Source of the DNA: Rubrobacter sp.
GTDB lineage: Bacteria > Actinomycetota > Rubrobacteria > Rubrobacterales > Rubrobacteraceae
DNA length: 17,403 bases
Assembly (NCBI GenBank): GCA_016781885.1
Contig: JADDPM010000035.1
Span: 1 to 17,403 of the forward strand
Direction: 5' to 3'
The notes below the pieces were generated by a model, which searched no databases, had not been told where the DNA came from, and was given only the letters and a program-made list of their open reading frames with translations. Positions 14,504-17,403 of the stretch are shown one piece after another (the stretch's first letter is position 1; each line of letters begins with the position of its first letter). Both the position numbers and the translations under genes were made by a program.

Positions 14504-16018
14504 GTGAGTATAGAAAGGATTTCGCGGGAGCGTCTGGAGGCGCCGCCGGGGGCGGTGTATACGGAGACGATCTTGGAGCCCGGGTACAACTTCATGCTCG
14601 AGCACTATTTCCACCCGCTCGTAGAGACGAACAAGGCCTGGACGGTAATGCTCTACGAGACGGGCATCATTGGTGAGGATGCTGCGGGTGCATTGCTTGA
14701 TGCGATCCTGGCTCTCGAAGCGGAGGGTCGCGAGGGAATGGGGAAGTTCGACCCGAGGTACGAATACTTCTACTCTCAGATGGAGCATTACCTGATCGGC
14801 AAAGCGGGAGAGGAGGTCGCCGGGGAGATCAACATCGGGCGCACGCGTCCGGAGCCGCTCGTGCGCATGGTGACCCGCGAGCGCATCCTCGGGACTCTCG
14901 AAGAGCTTGGCGGTCTCTGCGCGACGCTCCTGGGCATAGCAGAGCGGGAGGCGGAGACCGTGATGCCCCAGTGGACCCACTTCCAGCACGCGCAGCTCTC
15001 CACGGTCGGGCACTACCTCGTGGGGATCGTGGACTCTTTGGGCCGCGATTCCAAGCGGCTGTTCGCAGCTTACTCTACGGTAAACCAGTCCACGCTCGGC
15101 TGCGGCGCTCTGGCGGGCTCATCATACCCGCTCAATAGGCAGCTCGTTGCCGAGTTGCTCGGATTCGATGGGTTCAGGGAGAACACTATCGACTGCGTAT
15201 CGAGCAGCGATTTCATGCTGGAGACCTCAGCGGCGCTGGCGAACATGATGGTTACGTTAAGTCGGCTCTGCCAGGACCTGTACATCTGGCACACGGAGGA
15301 GTTCGACTTCGTCGTAATCGGCGACGAGTACGCAGGATCTAGCAGCATGATGCCCCAGAAAAAGAACGCCTATCCCTTCGAGTACGTAAGAGCACGGGCA
15401 GCGCACGCCATCGGCGATATGGCCTCGACGTTTGGGACGCTGCACAACACGAACTTCCAGGACATCAAAGACGTCGAGGAGGAGGTTGTGTACCCTGTGT
15501 TCCGGTCCTTCGATGAGGCGTCGCGTTCTCTGCGCTTGTTGGAAGGTACGATCTCCTCGATGGAGATCAAGCGTGAAAACATGCTCGAAAAGGCCGCCAG
15601 GGGGTTTGGCTCCTGCACGGAGCTCGCCGCGAAGATACACCGACAAACTGACCTGTCCTATCGTACCGCCCACCGTATCGTGGGCAACCTGGTGCTGCGT
15701 GCGTACAAGGCTGGCAAGCACGCCACGGACGTAGACGCAGCGTTGGTCAACGAATCCGCACGCGAGGTAACCGGGCGGGATCTCGACATCGACGACGATA
15801 TGGTGCGAGCCGCACTAGACCCAACCGCGTTCGTCGATGCCCACGACGTAGCCGGCGGTCCGTCGCCCCACGTTGTGCGCCGCGCGGTCGAGAACGCGCG
15901 AGCCAGGGCGGAGGAGAATGCTCTGCGGGTGGCTCAGGCCCGCGAGAGTTTCGTCCAGGCCAGAGAAGATCTCGATGCCAGGGTCGAACGACTTACTGGC
16001 GCAGGCCAGGTTAGGTGA
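14504..16018 (+). CDS. Argininosuccinate lyase/fumarase-superfamily lyase, substrate unknown
   Basis: This is a 504-residue cytosolic lyase of the ArgH branch of the aspartase/fumarase superfamily; these enzymes form tetramers and eliminate an amine or similar group, usually releasing fumarate. Visible features are the TH pair in MPQWTHFQHAQ (residues 158-159), SSDFMLETSAALA, and the signature loop GSSSMMPQKKN (278-288). The ArgH loop GRSRNDQ is GRTRPEP here (112-118), so the Asn and Asp that help hold argininosuccinate are missing. The protein is about 40 residues longer than typical ArgH. No argG lies nearby. It starts at GTG 14504 after GGAAGG, overlapping the stop of a possible nine-codon leader. 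It stands between the divergent ABC-complex II operon and a LysR gene. A catabolic C-N lyase, like EDDS lyase, or one acting on a sulfonate analogue is plausible. A housekeeping ArgH is unlikely. Confidence 0.82.
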   Translation: MSIERISRERLEAPPGAVYTETILEPGYNFMLEHYFHPLVETNKAWTVMLYETGIIGEDAAGALLDAILALEAEGREGMGKFDPRYEYFYSQMEHYLIGKAGEEVAGEINIGRTRPEPLVRMVTRERILGTLEELGGLCATLLGIAEREAETVMPQWTHFQHAQLSTVGHYLVGIVDSLGRDSKRLFAAYSTVNQSTLGCGALAGSSYPLNRQLVAELLGFDGFRENTIDCVSSSDFMLETSAALANMMVTLSRLCQDLYIWHTEEFDFVVIGDEYAGSSSMMPQKKNAYPFEYVRARAAHAIGDMASTFGTLHNTNFQDIKDVEEEVVYPVFRSFDEASRSLRLLEGTISSMEIKRENMLEKAARGFGSCTELAAKIHRQTDLSYRTAHRIVGNLVLRAYKAGKHATDVDAALVNESAREVTGRDLDIDDDMVRAALDPTAFVDAHDVAGGPSPHVVRRAVENARARAEENALRVAQARESFVQAREDLDARVERLTGAGQVR

Positions 16019-16497
16019 GGGTCCTCATTGATCCAGGTAAACTCCTGCCGAGTCGAGGACGCACCGACTTTCTATGTGCCGGGCTCGGCAGGGTATTCGG
16101 GATGAATAGCGTGAGAGCTTGCGAAGGAGGGGCGCGTAGGACTGAAGCTCGCGATCTTGACCTGGCCGTACCTTGTAGATTCTGGTCCCGAACCTGGGTG
16201 AGTCGCCATCCAGACGTTCCGAGCGGCATGCGAGTCGGGCACCATATGATCGTACCAAGCCGGGTAGCTTCCTCATAGTGCTCGGACCTGGGTGACCACG
16301 GGGCTTCCGAATAGATGAGCCTATTCGTGAAGCTTTCTACTATAAGTATACAGGTCACGCTTATGACCGCGACGGAGCAAAAACCGCCGCTATGACAGCA
16401 GAGACCGAGGGCCCAGCACCAGTGTGATATAGGGACAGCCTATAAAATTGGTGACTGTGCAGTATCATAGTAGTGTAGTAGCGGAAGGGGCGATACC
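16019..16497. other. Non-coding stretch between the lyase and the LysR gene
   Basis: No convincing gene. A frame starting at GTG 16015 (87 codons) overlaps the lyase stop but resembles nothing I know. An A/T-rich palindrome TACT-ATA-AGTA (16338-16348) and the LysR control region are the only structures noticed. No strong terminator is visible after the lyase gene. Confidence 0.5.
16452..16464 (+). promoter_or_regulatory. Candidate LysR-type (T-N11-A) binding box
   Basis: TGACTGTGCAGTA fits the T-N11-A rule of LysR regulators, with dyad arms ACTG and CAGT around a two-base centre. It ends 33 bases before the LysR start codon, a usual place for autoregulation. Confidence 0.4.
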
Positions 16498-17403
16498 GTG
16501 AAGCTGAGATCGTTGGAAGCGTTCTGCGCAGCGATGGAGGAGGGTACGATCTCCAGCGCGGCCCGCAAGATGTATCTCTCGCAGCCCAGCGTCAGCGACC
16601 GGCTGGCGGAGCTAGAGCGTGAAGCGCGGGTGCCGCTGCTAAAGCGTTCCCGGCAGGGCGTTCGACCCACAGAGCAGGGTGCCGCTCTGTACGAGCATGC
16701 CAGAAAAGTTCTGGACGATATCCGGGCGCTGGAGCGTGTGCTGCACGGCCTGCGTGACAAGCGCGATATGAGGCTCCGTTTCGCCGCGAGCTCGACGCTG
16801 GGCGAGCACCTGCTCCCCGAATGGCTTGGAGACTTTGAGCAAAGAAGGCCGGGGACCATTTCCGACTTGTTCGTAGGCAACACCCGCGAGGTTGTGGAGA
16901 TGGTCGGCAAGGGTGAGGTGGCCTTTGGTGTCATAGAAGGCGAGGATGGTCGCGGCGTTGTGGAAACCCTCCCGCTCCTGGACGACGAGCTGGTGGTGGT
17001 CGTCGCCCCGAATCACCGGTGGGCGCGTCAGCAGGTAGACGCGGAAGACCTGAGCGAGGAGCCTTTTATATCCCGCGAGAAGGGTTCGGGTACGCGGCAG
17101 GCGATCGAGGGCGCACTGGAGGAGATGGGCGTCTCGCTCAACGTTCGGATGGAGATCGGGAGCACGAGCGCCATAAAGGAGGCGATCGAGGCGAGGCTCG
17201 GGTTCTCGATCCTCTCGCGGGAGACGATACGGTTGGAGCTGGAGGGCGGCTATCTGGCTGTCGCGGAGGGTGTCGTGATCCCCAGGCGTTTCTCGATAGT
17301 ACGCTACCCTTCCGCCGACATGAGCCTCGTCGAGCGGGCCTTCCACGACTACCTTCTCGGGATGCGCAAGAGGTATGGTATGCCCCGGGAGGTACCCGCC
17401 GAA
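16498..17403 (+). CDS. LysR-family transcriptional regulator (3' end at or beyond window edge)
   Basis: The frame starts at GTG 16498, with GGAAGGGG nine bases upstream (16482-16489), and is open to the last base (302 codons), close to a normal LysR length. The N-terminal winged helix is clear: LRSLEAFCAAMEEGTISSAA, then KMYLSQPSVSDRLAELE and LLKRSRQGVRPTEQG. After a linker helix comes the two-lobed effector domain from about residue 90 (RLRFAASSTLGEHLLPEWL), with GEVAFGVIEG, DELVVVVAPNHRWA and GFSILSRETI. The type resembles the CysL/CbbR-like branch, but the effector is unknown. It follows the lyase gene in the same direction after 479 bases, so it may control the lyase or genes beyond the window. 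Confidence 0.92.
   Translation, partial: MKLRSLEAFCAAMEEGTISSAARKMYLSQPSVSDRLAELEREARVPLLKRSRQGVRPTEQGAALYEHARKVLDDIRALERVLHGLRDKRDMRLRFAASSTLGEHLLPEWLGDFEQRRPGTISDLFVGNTREVVEMVGKGEVAFGVIEGEDGRGVVETLPLLDDELVVVVAPNHRWARQQVDAEDLSEEPFISREKGSGTRQAIEGALEEMGVSLNVRMEIGSTSAIKEAIEARLGFSILSRETIRLELEGGYLAVAEGVVIPRRFSIVRYPSADMSLVERAFHDYLLGMRKRYGMPREVPAE

Noticed and set aside
16015..16278. Possible small gene of 87 codons overlapping the lyase stop (GTG 16015)
   Set aside because: No family resemblance; a competing minus-strand frame of similar length spans the same bases; composition looks non-coding.
1..17403. CRISPR array, phage genes, tRNA or rRNA genes
   Set aside because: None seen: no regularly spaced repeats, no structural or integrase genes, and no tRNA cloverleaf recognised.

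Overview
The window looks like a high-GC, Gram-positive-type chromosome. Start codons are often GTG or TTG, Shine-Dalgarno sequences are strong, and AGG/CGG arginine codons are frequent. The gene style (SdhBACD order, LDH2-type and GabD-type proteins) suggests an actinobacterium, possibly Rubrobacteria. The taxonomy is inference from style only. The content is an organosulfonate (sulfolactate) catabolic locus with its own transporters and regulator.

Layout. (1) 1-2895, minus: an MFS transporter cut by the window edge, translationally coupled behind an aldehyde dehydrogenase. (2) 2896-3379: a divergent control region. (3) 3380-6865, plus: two UxaA-family lyase subunits best read as (R)-sulfolactate sulfo-lyase SuyAB, then an SlcC-type 2-hydroxyacid dehydrogenase broken by an in-frame TAG, then a ComC-type LDH2 dehydrogenase. 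(4) 7225-7941, plus: a FadR-type (FCD) GntR regulator. (5) 14170 down to 7968, minus: one apparent operon of a taurine/sulfonate-type ABC importer (ATPase, permease, lipoprotein) running into a four-subunit succinate dehydrogenase/fumarate reductase (B-A-C-D). (6) 14504-16018, plus: an argininosuccinate-lyase-superfamily enzyme with an altered substrate loop. (7) 16498 to the end, plus: a LysR regulator running to or off the edge.

How it fits together. Four copies of the same 18-bp inverted repeat, TGGTAATA-N4-ATACC(A/C/G), sit upstream of the ALDH-MFS operon, the suy operon, the GntR gene and the ABC-complex II operon. At two of them the repeat overlaps the -10 of a recognisable promoter. 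This is the pattern expected for one FadR-family repressor controlling all four units. The core chemistry would be (S)-sulfolactate to sulfopyruvate (SlcC), to (R)-sulfolactate (ComC), to pyruvate plus sulfite (SuyAB). The aldehyde dehydrogenase could feed in from a sulfonated aldehyde. No sulfite oxidase or sulfite exporter is in the window.

The unexpected part is that complex II is wired into this regulon, with a fumarase/ArgH-superfamily lyase alongside. Sulfolactate, sulfopyruvate, sulfoacrylate and sulfopropionate are sulfonate analogues of malate, oxaloacetate, fumarate and succinate. The locus could therefore encode a sulfonate mirror of the C4 part of the TCA cycle. That is a hypothesis only.

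Other structures: a 99-bp MITE-like insertion with perfect 10-bp terminal inverted repeats and a 9-bp target duplication upstream of the lyase, a flavoprotein lacking the usual flavin-linking histidine and any normal start codon near its ribosome site, a 16-bp tandem repeat, and several unexplained palindromes.
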